DNA of 6,364 nucleotides from Gammaproteobacteria bacterium (GTDB lineage Bacteria; Pseudomonadota; Gammaproteobacteria; DAOWEP01): the NCBI GenBank assembly GCA_030638455.1, contig DAOWEP010000018.1, positions 1-6,364 on the forward strand, written 5' to 3'. Shown here piece by piece: positions 1-6,282 of this stretch. A model generated the notes under the pieces. The model was given only the letters and a program-made list of their open reading frames with translations. It was not told where the DNA came from and ran no database searches. The position numbers and the translations under genes are program-made. How positions within the stretch are numbered: position 1 is the stretch's first letter; every line of letters starts with the position of its first letter.

Positions 1-94
1 AGGTAACAAGAGAAGCGGTGTAAAATGCTTCCTGCCAGCAGTAAACTCGCATGATTCGTAGCCCTGATTCAAGCGCATGTCTCAAAATTTAAAG

Positions 95-100
95 TATAAT
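95..100 (+). promoter_or_regulatory. Candidate dapB promoter -10 box
   Basis: A perfect TATAAT hexamer lies at 95-100 in an AT-rich stretch, about 70 bases before the dapB start, which would give a transcript start near 106-108. The -35 region is poor: at 16-18 bp spacing no hexamer matches TTGACA at more than two positions, and there is no TGn extension. The box is seen directly; its use as a promoter is inferred. dapB may also be read from further upstream. Confidence 0.45.
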
Positions 101-126
101 TCACCGTAGTTCTGCAAGGCCCTCAA

Positions 127-166
127 TTTTTTCTTGTAACTTGCCTCTTTTCTCTTGTATCTTACC
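127..166 (+). repeat. Imperfect direct repeat, 21-nt period, in the dapB leader
   Basis: Two 19-nt pyrimidine-rich copies, at 127-145 and 148-166, match at 16 of 19 positions. Each has a T-rich head followed by CTTGTA, then CTT and CC. The start-to-start distance is 21 bp, two turns of the helix. The repeat ends five bases before the dapB ATG and takes the place where a ribosome binding site would be expected. Function is unknown; it may be a protein or RNA binding site, or only a local duplication. Confidence 0.6.
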
Positions 167-171
167 ATCCT

Positions 172-978
172 ATGACTACTAATATTGCAATTCCTGGCGC
201 TGCCGGACGTATGGGTCGTACCTTGATCGAAGCCTGTTGTCAGGCAGATGGCGTAGCGCTTTCTGCTGCCACCGAAAGAGCAGGCAGTTCGGTTCTGGGT
301 GCTGATGCGGGTGAGTTGGCGGGTGTAGGCAAGCTTGGCGTTGCTATTGTTGAAGACCTTTCTACGGTAATCAGTGACTTTGATGTGCTGATTGATTTTA
401 CTGCGCCTGAAGCCACGCTGAAGCATCTGGATATTTGCCGTCAACACAACAAGAAAATTGTAATTGGAACTACCGGGTTTACAGAAGAACAAAAGCAGCA
501 GATTGCGAATGCAGCCAATGATATTGCGGTCATTTTTGCGCCAAATATGAGCGTGGGGGTGAATCTTTGTTTCAAACTGCTGGATTTGGCCGCGCGAGTT
601 ATGGGAGATGAGGTAGATATTGAGGTAATTGAGGCCCACCACCGTCATAAGGTGGATGCGCCTTCTGGCACTGCCCTCCGCATGGGAGAAGTGGTAGCCG
701 ATGCACTGGGTAGAAATCTGGCTGATTGTGCTGTGTATGGACGTGAAGGCAATACCGGCGAGAGAGATAGAGGTACGATTGGTTTTGAGACTATCCGCGC
801 AGGCGATATTGTGGGTGATCACACGGTAATGTTTGCTGATATCGGGGAACGGATAGAAATTACCCATAAGGCATCCAGTAGAATGACCTTTGCGTCCGGG
901 GCTGTCCGTGCTGCTAAATGGATAATGGAGCAGAAAACAGGGCTATATGATATGCAGGATGTATTGGGATTAAAGTGA
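172..978 (+). CDS. dapB: 4-hydroxy-tetrahydrodipicolinate reductase (dihydrodipicolinate reductase)
   Basis: This cytoplasmic enzyme reduces hydroxy-tetrahydrodipicolinate with NAD(P)H in the diaminopimelate/lysine pathway, which supplies both lysine and peptidoglycan cross-links. The 268-residue product is close to the 273 of E. coli DapB. The N-terminal Rossmann fold carries the dinucleotide loop GAAGRMGR (9-16), followed by GTTGF (99-103). The substrate signature EAHHRHK (154-160) and DAPSGTA (162-168) hold the expected catalytic His156 and Lys160. The ATG at 172 gives the usual N-terminus just ahead of the glycine loop. No Shine-Dalgarno sequence precedes it; the upstream 40 bases are pyrimidine-rich. 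A proline (Pro8) directly before the glycine loop is slightly unusual. The gene sits ahead of carA, as in pseudomonads and relatives, but a structured 361-base gap separates them, so cotranscription with carA is uncertain. Confidence 0.97.
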   Translation: MTTNIAIPGAAGRMGRTLIEACCQADGVALSAATERAGSSVLGADAGELAGVGKLGVAIVEDLSTVISDFDVLIDFTAPEATLKHLDICRQHNKKIVIGTTGFTEEQKQQIANAANDIAVIFAPNMSVGVNLCFKLLDLAARVMGDEVDIEVIEAHHRHKVDAPSGTALRMGEVVADALGRNLADCAVYGREGNTGERDRGTIGFETIRAGDIVGDHTVMFADIGERIEITHKASSRMTFASGAVRAAKWIMEQKTGLYDMQDVLGLK

Positions 979-1017
979 AAGAGTACTAGTTGACCTTTCT
1001 TAACATTTTTCCTCTAA

Positions 1018-1198
1018 CTAGCCGTTAGCCCGCATTTCTCACCAGGATGACAAGCTCTTGCTTGCTCTTTGCTCCCACAACACATTTTCTTCAGTCGGGA
1101 ATACGCACTGTATTCCGTTCCTTCAGAAAATCCGCTGTGGAATCAAATTTCTGCGCAATTATCTTGCCCCCTGGTGAAAAATGCGGGCTAGTAACTAG
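1018..1198. repeat. MITE-like nested inverted-repeat element between dapB and carA
   Basis: The arms 1026-1046 and 1170-1190 are complementary at 20 of 21 positions, starting TAGCCCGCAT and running to CACCAGG. Complementarity resumes outside at the same register: CTAG 1018-1021 with 1195-1198, across four bases giving two G-U pairs and two mismatches. CAAG 1051-1054 can also pair with CTTG 1163-1166, with a one-base shift. A second hairpin fills the middle (1075-1140). No open reading frame of note lies inside. A 7-bp direct repeat TAACTAG is found at 1015-1021 and 1192-1198, a possible target-site duplication, though it is not symmetrically placed around the arms. Size, terminal inverted repeats, lack of coding and intergenic location suit a non-autonomous transposon relic (MITE). 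I cannot name the parent insertion-sequence family, and copies elsewhere cannot be tested here. Confidence 0.65.
1075..1140. repeat. Inner hairpin of the MITE-like element
   Basis: Three blocks are complementary in nested order: CCACA (1075-1079) with TGTGG (1136-1140), ATTTTCT (1084-1090) with AGAAAAT (1125-1131), and GGAATAC (1098-1104) with GTATTCC (1110-1116). The last closes a five-base loop. Internal loops separate the blocks. Together with the outer arms it makes the whole interval one long interrupted palindrome, able to form a stem as RNA or a cruciform as DNA. Confidence 0.75.
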
Positions 1199-1224
1199 AA
1201 ACTGAATATTCAATCAAGTACAAT
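1196..1224 (+). promoter_or_regulatory. Candidate carA promoter
   Basis: TAGAAA at 1196-1201 (four of six to the -35 consensus) and TACAAT at 1219-1224 (five of six to the -10) are 17 bp apart, predicting a start near 1231. The -35 box overlaps the last three bases of the MITE-like element, so the element may have contributed to the promoter. A palindrome lies in the spacer. This is pattern matching only, and a competing -10-like TAAAAT at 1258-1263 has no matching -35. Confidence 0.35.
1203..1212. promoter_or_regulatory. TGAATATTCA palindrome, possible operator
   Basis: This perfect 10-bp palindrome lies between the candidate -35 and -10 boxes of carA. Its halves, TGAAT and ATTCA, are the same as the halves of the enterobacterial ArgR box, but that box has four A/T bases between the halves and this site has none. 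Repressor binding at this position would block polymerase. ArgR binding is therefore a guess, and another regulator or chance is possible. Confidence 0.3.
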
Positions 1225-1282
1225 CACTCCTCAGATTCGGTGCAGAATCCCTTGAGTTAAAATGAGGTGGTTCCCAACTACG

Positions 1283-1315
1283 AGCGGGAAAGACCCTATG
1301 GTTTTTCCCGCTTTT
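1283..1315 (+). terminator. Intrinsic-terminator-like hairpin in the carA leader (putative attenuator)
   Basis: Bases 1283-1295 pair with 1300-1312 over 13 consecutive pairs (one G-U), closed by the tetraloop CTAT. The lower stem is the GC-rich AGCGGG/CCCGCT and is followed by a short T run (1312-1315). It stands 24 bases before the carA start codon and after the candidate carA promoter, so a terminator here would act on carA itself, not on dapB alone. The T run is short, so termination may be partial. That fits attenuation, known for pyrimidine genes such as E. coli pyrBI, but the mechanism here is inferred. Confidence 0.6.
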
Positions 1316-1328
1316 CTACGTCTGTATC

Positions 1329-1334
1329 AGGAGG
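1329..1334 (+). promoter_or_regulatory. carA ribosome binding site that decides the start
   Basis: AGGAGG, a full anti-16S match, lies five bases before the TTG at 1340. No comparable site precedes the upstream in-frame ATG at 1262, which has only a weak GAG at 1254-1256. This, with the position where homology begins, fixes the TTG as the main start. Confidence 0.85.
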
Positions 1335-1339
1335 TTCTT

Positions 1340-2485
1340 TTGTATAAACCGGCCCTTTTGGCCCTTGAAGATGGCAGCCTGTTTTGGGGTAAATCGATTG
1401 GTATTGAGGGGCAAACGACTGGCGAGGTAGTGTTTAACACCTCGATGACAGGCTATCAAGAGATCCTGACTGACCCATCCTATTGCAGTCAGATTATTAC
1501 GCTAACTTATCCACATATTGGCAATGTCGGCACTAATGCTGACGACGAGGAATCTTCCAGGGTTTTTGCCAGTGGTCTTGTAGTGCGTGACGTTCCTCAA
1601 ATTGCCAGTAGCTGGCGCAATCAGAAGTCATTGCAGGACTACATGGAAGAAAATAAAGTCGTTGGTATCAGTGATATCGATACGCGCAGGTTGACACGAA
1701 TCCTTAGGGAAAAGGGAGCGCAAAATGGCTGTATTGTAGCGGGCGATAACATTGACGAGAAAGCCGCTGTTGATGCAGCGTGTGGGTTTCCGGGCCTGAA
1801 GGGCATGGATTTAGCAAGGGAAGTCACTACCCAAAGTCCATATGAATGGATGCAAGGCTCCTGGTCCCTGGAAAAAGGGATGCCAGAAGCGCCTCATCCT
1901 GTAGAAGAAAAATTACCCTATCATGTTGTGGCTTATGATTATGGGATTAAACGAAATATTCTGAGAATGCTGGTTGATCGTGGTTGTCGCCTGACGGTAG
2001 TGCCTGCACAAATGCCCGCAAGTGAAGTCCTGGCTATGAAGCCAGATGGAATTTTTCTATCGAATGGTCCGGGAGATCCTGAGCCATGTGATTATGCGAT
2101 CCAGTCTATACAGGAAATATTAACTACCGGTATCCCGGTGTTTGGTATATGTCTCGGGCATCAATTATTATCATTGGCCAGCGGCGCCAAAACAGGAAAA
2201 ATGAAATTTGGGCATCATGGAGGAAATCACCCTGTTCAGGATCTGGAGAGTAGTCAGGTGATGATTACCAGTCAGAACCATGGATTTGCTGTGGAGGAAG
2301 ACTCGTTACCTGACAGTATGTGCGTAACACATCGTTCCCTGTTTGATGGAACCATTCAAGGTGTGCAGCGTACCGATATTCCAGCGTTCAGTTTTCAAGG
2401 GCACCCGGAGGCTAGTCCAGGGCCGCACGATATTGCATCCCTGTTTAACAAGTTTGTTGGCTTGATGAAAGAGCGGACAAGCTGA
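1340..2485 (+). CDS. carA: Carbamoyl phosphate synthetase small (glutaminase) subunit
   Basis: CarA hydrolyses glutamine and passes ammonia through a tunnel to CarB, which makes carbamoyl phosphate for arginine and pyrimidines. Starting at TTG 1340 gives 381 residues against 382 in E. coli, whose carA also begins with TTG. The N-terminal CarA domain contains GEVVFNTSMTGYQEILTDPS (from residue 28) and TYPHIGNVGTN. The C-terminal class I glutamine amidotransferase domain contains SNGPGDP (241-247), GICLGHQ with nucleophile Cys271, and FQGHPEASPGPHD with His355 and Glu357, completing the triad. An in-frame ATG at 1262 would add 26 residues unlike the family and would run through the terminator-like hairpin. 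carB follows after 61 bases. The inserted gene found between carA and carB in Pseudomonas is absent. Confidence 0.96.
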   Translation: MYKPALLALEDGSLFWGKSIGIEGQTTGEVVFNTSMTGYQEILTDPSYCSQIITLTYPHIGNVGTNADDEESSRVFASGLVVRDVPQIASSWRNQKSLQDYMEENKVVGISDIDTRRLTRILREKGAQNGCIVAGDNIDEKAAVDAACGFPGLKGMDLAREVTTQSPYEWMQGSWSLEKGMPEAPHPVEEKLPYHVVAYDYGIKRNILRMLVDRGCRLTVVPAQMPASEVLAMKPDGIFLSNGPGDPEPCDYAIQSIQEILTTGIPVFGICLGHQLLSLASGAKTGKMKFGHHGGNHPVQDLESSQVMITSQNHGFAVEEDSLPDSMCVTHRSLFDGTIQGVQRTDIPAFSFQGHPEASPGPHDIASLFNKFVGLMKERTS

Positions 2486-2508
2486 GCGCATCAAATCATT
2501 TAAACTGC

Positions 2509-2544
2509 TTGATATTTATCACATAACATACTGTAATATATAAT
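2509..2544 (+). promoter_or_regulatory. Candidate carB-proximal promoter in the carA-carB spacer
   Basis: TTGATA at 2509-2514 and TGTAAT at 2532-2537 each match the sigma-70 consensus at five of six positions, with the ideal 17-bp spacing. The predicted start (about 2544-2546) falls at the carB ATG. A second overlapping pair, TTATCA 2516-2521 and a perfect TATAAT 2539-2544, is also 17 bp apart but would start inside carB. The -35 area includes an inverted repeat TGATA-TT-TATCA (2510-2521). The matches are strong, but the spacer is very AT-rich, which raises the chance of false hits. Confidence 0.4.
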
Positions 2545-2546
2545 AA

Positions 2547-5500
2547 ATGCCAAAAAGAGATGACATTAGTAGCATTCTGATTATCGGTGCCGGACCGATT
2601 GTAATCGGTCAGGCCTGTGAGTTTGATTACTCAGGTGCGCAGGCCTGCAAGGCATTAAGGGAAGAAGGTTACCGGGTGATTCTGGTGAATTCGAACCCGG
2701 CTACGATCATGACCGATCCGAACATGGCAGATGCCACGTATATCGAACCTATTACCTGGAAAACGGTAGAGAAGATAATCGAAAAGGAAAAACCGGATGT
2801 ACTGCTTCCTACAATGGGTGGGCAGACGGCATTGAACTGTGCGCTGGATCTGGCGCGTGAAGGTGTGCTGGAAAAACATGGCGTGCAGATGATTGGCGCT
2901 TCTCGTGATGCCATAGACAAGGCGGAGGATCGGGATCGCTTTCGCAAGGCCATGCAAAAGATTGGGTTGGATATGCCTCGAGCGGCAGTTGCGCATAGCA
3001 TGGAAGAGGCCTTTCAGGTGCAGGCGCAGGTTGGGTTTCCTACCGTTATCCGTCCGTCTTTTACTATGGGCGGTAGTGGCGGCGGGATTGCTTATAACAA
3101 GGAAGAGTTTGTCGAGATTTGTGAACGCGGACTGGATCTGTCACCAACCAATGAATTGCTGGTCGAAGAATCGATCCTGGGTTGGAAGGAATATGAAATG
3201 GAGGTGGTGCGGGACCATAAGGACAACTGCATTATTATCTGTTCTATTGAAAACCTCGATCCGATGGGAATACATACTGGTGATTCAATCACTGTGGCTC
3301 CAGCGCAAACGCTAACGGACAAGGAATATCAGATCATGCGGAATGCCTCGCTGGCGGTGCTGCGTGAAATTGGTGTCGATACTGGTGGCTCAAATGTACA
3401 GTTTGCAATCAATCCTGAAAACGGTCGGATGATTATTATTGAAATGAATCCGAGGGTTTCGCGATCGTCTGCACTTGCTTCAAAGGCCACCGGATTTCCT
3501 ATTGCCAAGATCGCGGCAAAACTTGCGGTTGGTTATACGCTGGATGAGCTACAGAATGACATTACCGGAGGTGCAACCCCGGCATCGTTTGAGCCATCGA
3601 TTGATTATGTGGTTACTAAAATCCCTCGATTTACCTTTGAAAAATTTCCACAAGCAGACCCACGCCTTACAACACAGATGAAATCGGTGGGCGAAGTGAT
3701 GGCTATCGGTAGAACCCAGCAGGAATCATTGCAAAAGGCGCTACGTGGGCTGGAAACCGGAATTGATGGATTTAACGAGCGGGTCAACCTGGAAGCCGAG
3801 GACGCTAAAGATATTTTAAGGCATGAACTGCAAACGGCTGGACCAGAACGAATTCTTTATCTGGGAGATGCCTTCCGTTTTGGTATGACAATGGACGAAG
3901 TGCATGAGCTGACAAGGATTGATCCGTGGTTTCTTGTGCAGATTGAAGAGATTATTGAAATAGAGACCGGGCTTGGTGACAAGACGCTGGCAGAAATAAA
4001 CAAAGAGCAGATGTACGGTCTCAAGCGCAAGGGTTTTTCAGATATCCGACTTGCCAGATTACTAAACGTAACGGAAGAAGTGTTTCGCAAGCATCGCCAT
4101 GCGTTGGGTATTCATCCTGTCTACAAGCGCGTGGATACTTGTGCGGCCGAGTTTTCTACCAGTACCGCGTATATGTATTCCACCTACGAGGAGGAATGTG
4201 AGTCAGACCCTTCAGATCGGGACAAGATCATGGTGTTGGGTGGAGGACCGAACCGGATCGGCCAGGGTATTGAGTTTGATTATTGTTGTGTGCATGCAGC
4301 AATGGCGCTGCGCGAAGATGGTTATGAAACCATTATGGTGAACTGCAATCCTGAAACCGTATCTACAGACTATGATACCTCGGATCGTTTGTATTTTGAG
4401 CCGCTTACACTGGAAGATGTCCTGGAAGTTATCGAGAAGGAAAAGCCTAAAGGAGTGATTGTCCAGTACGGAGGTCAAACACCTTTAAAGCTTGCACGGC
4501 CACTGGAAGCGGCTGGTGCACCCATAATAGGGACTACACCAGATTCCATAGACCTTGCGGAAGATCGTGAGCGATTCCAGCAGATGATTCAGAAACTGGG
4601 GTTACAGCAGCCTCCTAATCGTACTGCCCGAGAAGATGAAGAAGCAGTCAGACTCGCTAGTGAAATAGGTTATCCACTAGTAGTACGTCCGTCATATGTC
4701 CTGGGTGGACGAGCGATGGAGATTGTATATAACGAAGATGATCTGCGCAGGTATATGCGTGAAGCAGTACAGGTTTCCAATGATTCCCCGGTTTTACTAG
4801 ATCGGTTTTTGAATCAGGCCGTGGAAGTGGATGTTGATGCGATCTGTGATGGCAAGGATGTCCTGATAGGTGGGATTATGGAGCACATTGAAGAGGCCGG
4901 TGTGCACTCGGGGGATTCAGCCTGTTCTCTGCCGCCGTATACCTTAAGCAAGGAAATTCAGGATCGTATGAGAGAACAAATGCGGCTGATGGCAAAGGAA
5001 TTGAAAGTTATCGGTTTGATGAATACACAGTTCGCAATTCAGGGTAATGAAATCTTTGTGCTGGAAGTTAATCCACGCGCTTCCCGTACAGTACCATTTG
5101 TTTCCAAGGCCACGGGAATACCTTTGGCCAAGATTGCAGCTCGTTGTATGGCGGGGCGTAGCCTGGCAGAACAAGGTGTAACAGAAGAATGCATGCCACC
5201 CTATTTTTCGGTTAAAGAAGCAGTATTTCCCTTTATAAAATTTCCTAGTGTAGACCCGCTACTCGGCCCGGAAATGAAGTCTACAGGAGAGGTCATGGGT
5301 ATTGGCCGTAATTTTGGAGAAGCTTTTTCCAGGGCTCAACTAGGGGCTGGTGTTGTGATTCCCAGGGCCGGGCGGGCGTTTGTTAGTGTTCGGGATGTAG
5401 ATAAAACAGATGTAATCGAAATTGCAAATAACCTTATTAGCCAGGGTCTTGAAATATTTTCTACCAGAGGTACCGCAAGGGTATTACAAGAATCTGGTGT

Positions 5501-5768
5501 AGAGTGCGCTATAATAAACAAGGTAACGGAAGGCAGGCCGCATATTGTGGATATGATCAAGAATGATGAAATCACATTGATCGTAAATACCACGGAAGGG
5601 CAACAGGCCATTGCAGATTCTTCCACTATACGTCGATCTGCTTTACAGCATAAAGTAACATACACAACAACAATGGCGGGTGCGCGGGCTATGTGTCTGG
5701 CATTGCAGCAAGATGATGAAGTGGAAATTAATTCATTACAGGAATTACATCAGGAGATTTCAATATGA
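2547..5768 (+). CDS. carB: Carbamoyl phosphate synthetase large subunit
   Basis: CarB makes carbamoyl phosphate from bicarbonate, CarA-derived ammonia and two ATP. At 1073 residues it equals E. coli CarB. Layout: carboxyphosphate ATP-grasp half (about 1-400), oligomerisation domain (about 400-550), second ATP-grasp half for carbamate phosphorylation (about 553-930), and MGS-like allosteric domain (about 935-1073). ATP-site residues are present in both halves: Arg129, Arg169, Glu215, Gln285, Glu299, Asn301, and Arg714, Glu760, Gln828, Glu840, Asn842. Residues matching the E. coli UMP/IMP site (Thr973, Thr976, Lys992, Asn1014-Thr1016) and ornithine site (Glu782, Asp790) are kept, so UMP inhibition and ornithine activation are likely. 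An in-frame TAA directly precedes the ATG and the N-terminus MPKRDDI matches the family, so the start is firm. No Shine-Dalgarno is visible. Confidence 0.98.
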   Translation: MPKRDDISSILIIGAGPIVIGQACEFDYSGAQACKALREEGYRVILVNSNPATIMTDPNMADATYIEPITWKTVEKIIEKEKPDVLLPTMGGQTALNCALDLAREGVLEKHGVQMIGASRDAIDKAEDRDRFRKAMQKIGLDMPRAAVAHSMEEAFQVQAQVGFPTVIRPSFTMGGSGGGIAYNKEEFVEICERGLDLSPTNELLVEESILGWKEYEMEVVRDHKDNCIIICSIENLDPMGIHTGDSITVAPAQTLTDKEYQIMRNASLAVLREIGVDTGGSNVQFAINPENGRMIIIEMNPRVSRSSALASKATGFPIAKIAAKLAVGYTLDELQNDITGGATPASFEPSIDYVVTKIPRFTFEKFPQADPRLTTQMKSVGEVMAIGRTQQESLQKALRGLETGIDGFNERVNLEAEDAKDILRHELQTAGPERILYLGDAFRFGMTMDEVHELTRIDPWFLVQIEEIIEIETGLGDKTLAEINKEQMYGLKRKGFSDIRLARLLNVTEEVFRKHRHALGIHPVYKRVDTCAAEFSTSTAYMYSTYEEECESDPSDRDKIMVLGGGPNRIGQGIEFDYCCVHAAMALREDGYETIMVNCNPETVSTDYDTSDRLYFEPLTLEDVLEVIEKEKPKGVIVQYGGQTPLKLARPLEAAGAPIIGTTPDSIDLAEDRERFQQMIQKLGLQQPPNRTAREDEEAVRLASEIGYPLVVRPSYVLGGRAMEIVYNEDDLRRYMREAVQVSNDSPVLLDRFLNQAVEVDVDAICDGKDVLIGGIMEHIEEAGVHSGDSACSLPPYTLSKEIQDRMREQMRLMAKELKVIGLMNTQFAIQGNEIFVLEVNPRASRTVPFVSKATGIPLAKIAARCMAGRSLAEQGVTEECMPPYFSVKEAVFPFIKFPSVDPLLGPEMKSTGEVMGIGRNFGEAFSRAQLGAGVVIPRAGRAFVSVRDVDKTDVIEIANNLISQGLEIFSTRGTARVLQESGVECAIINKVTEGRPHIVDMIKNDEITLIVNTTEGQQAIADSSTIRRSALQHKVTYTTTMAGARAMCLALQQDDEVEINSLQELHQEISI
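5752..5756 (+). promoter_or_regulatory. greA ribosome binding site inside the carB 3' end
   Basis: AGGAG lies eight bases before the greA ATG, within the last codons of carB. The carB stop and greA start share the bases ATGA (5765-5768). This is the classic arrangement for translational coupling, so greA is expected to be made from the car transcript at least in part. Confidence 0.85.
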
Positions 5769-6241
5769 GCAAGGTTCCGCTAACTGCGCATGGAGCTGAA
5801 AAGCTGCAAGAGGAATTAAGGGAGCTCAAGAGCGTGAGACGACCACGTGTGATACAGGCAATAGCTGAAGCTCGTGAGCATGGAGACCTGAAAGAAAATG
5901 CAGAATATCATGCTGCCCGTGAAGAGCAGGGCTTTATTGAGGGTCGAATTGGTGATATTGAAGGCAAGCTTTCAAACGCCCAGATTATTGATATCACCAA
6001 GCTGGATAAAACAGGGAAGGTTGTATTTGGTACAACGGTTGAGCTGGTCGACGAGGAAAGTGGAAAAGAAGTCGTATACCAGATTGTAGGTGAAGACGAA
6101 GCGGATATTAAGCAAGGCCGTATTTCTGTAAGCTCTCCTGTTGCCCGGGCATTGATCGGTAAAATGGAAGGCGATATTGCAGTTGTTCAGGCACCAGGTG
6201 GCGAGAAGGAATACGAGATTGTTGCCGTTAAGTACATCTAA
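5765..6241 (+). CDS. greA: Transcription elongation factor GreA
   Basis: GreA binds the secondary channel of RNA polymerase and stimulates cleavage of the 3' end of backtracked RNA, restarting stalled complexes. The 158-residue length is identical to E. coli GreA. The N-terminal antiparallel coiled coil (about 1-75) contains the signature AREHGDLKENAEYHAAREEQ, whose tip acids Asp41 and Glu44 position the catalytic magnesium. The C-terminal FKBP-like domain (about 80-158) has DEADIKQGRISVSSPVARAL (from residue 111) and APGGEKEYEI near the end. GreB is ruled out by the GreA-type signature and the closer overall match. It overlaps carB by four bases and has a strong ribosome site. No intrinsic terminator follows, so transcription may continue into the next gene. 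Confidence 0.97.
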   Translation: MSKVPLTAHGAEKLQEELRELKSVRRPRVIQAIAEAREHGDLKENAEYHAAREEQGFIEGRIGDIEGKLSNAQIIDITKLDKTGKVVFGTTVELVDEESGKEVVYQIVGEDEADIKQGRISVSSPVARALIGKMEGDIAVVQAPGGEKEYEIVAVKYI

Positions 6242-6282
6242 CTTTTTCACCATTGCCGCATGACTTCTTCTGATAAACGTTA

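Noticed and set aside
12..31. GAAGC/GCTTC hairpin as a terminator of an upstream gene
   Set aside because: Only five pairs around a ten-base loop and no T run afterwards.
1..61. A short frame (2-61) as the tail of an upstream gene such as dnaJ
   Set aside because: dnaJ often precedes dapB in this neighbourhood, but the 19 residues read here do not resemble a DnaJ C-terminus, and the other two frames stop early. No gene can be supported in 1-171.
95..171. Lysine riboswitch in the dapB leader
   Set aside because: The leader after the -10 box is under 70 bases, far shorter than a lysine riboswitch, and shows no multi-stem layout.
82..867. 261-residue open frame on the minus strand opposite dapB
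   Set aside because: It lies antisense to a firmly identified dapB, has no recognisable domain, is rich in residues typical of reverse-frame shadows, and runs into the dapB leader. The frame is open because of the codon use of dapB.
990..1018. Promoter TTGACC-17 bp-TCTAAC after dapB
   Set aside because: The -35 is good but the -10 matches only four of six and lacks the final T; the start would fall at the edge of the palindromic element. Possible, but too weak to list.
1018..1198. CRISPR array or rho-independent terminator of dapB
   Set aside because: The repeats are inverted rather than regularly spaced direct repeats, and no T run follows the outer stem.
1262..1339. ATG at 1262 as the main start of carA
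   Set aside because: The added 26 residues do not match CarA proteins, only a weak GAG precedes the ATG, and AGGAGG plus TTG at 1340 gives the usual length. It is kept only as a possible leader frame.
2655..5665. Several 60-117 residue frames overlapping carB on both strands
   Set aside because: All lie inside a continuous, strongly recognisable carB, with no ribosome sites or domains of their own.
5972..6253. 93-residue minus-strand frame opposite greA
   Set aside because: Antisense shadow of greA with no recognisable domain.
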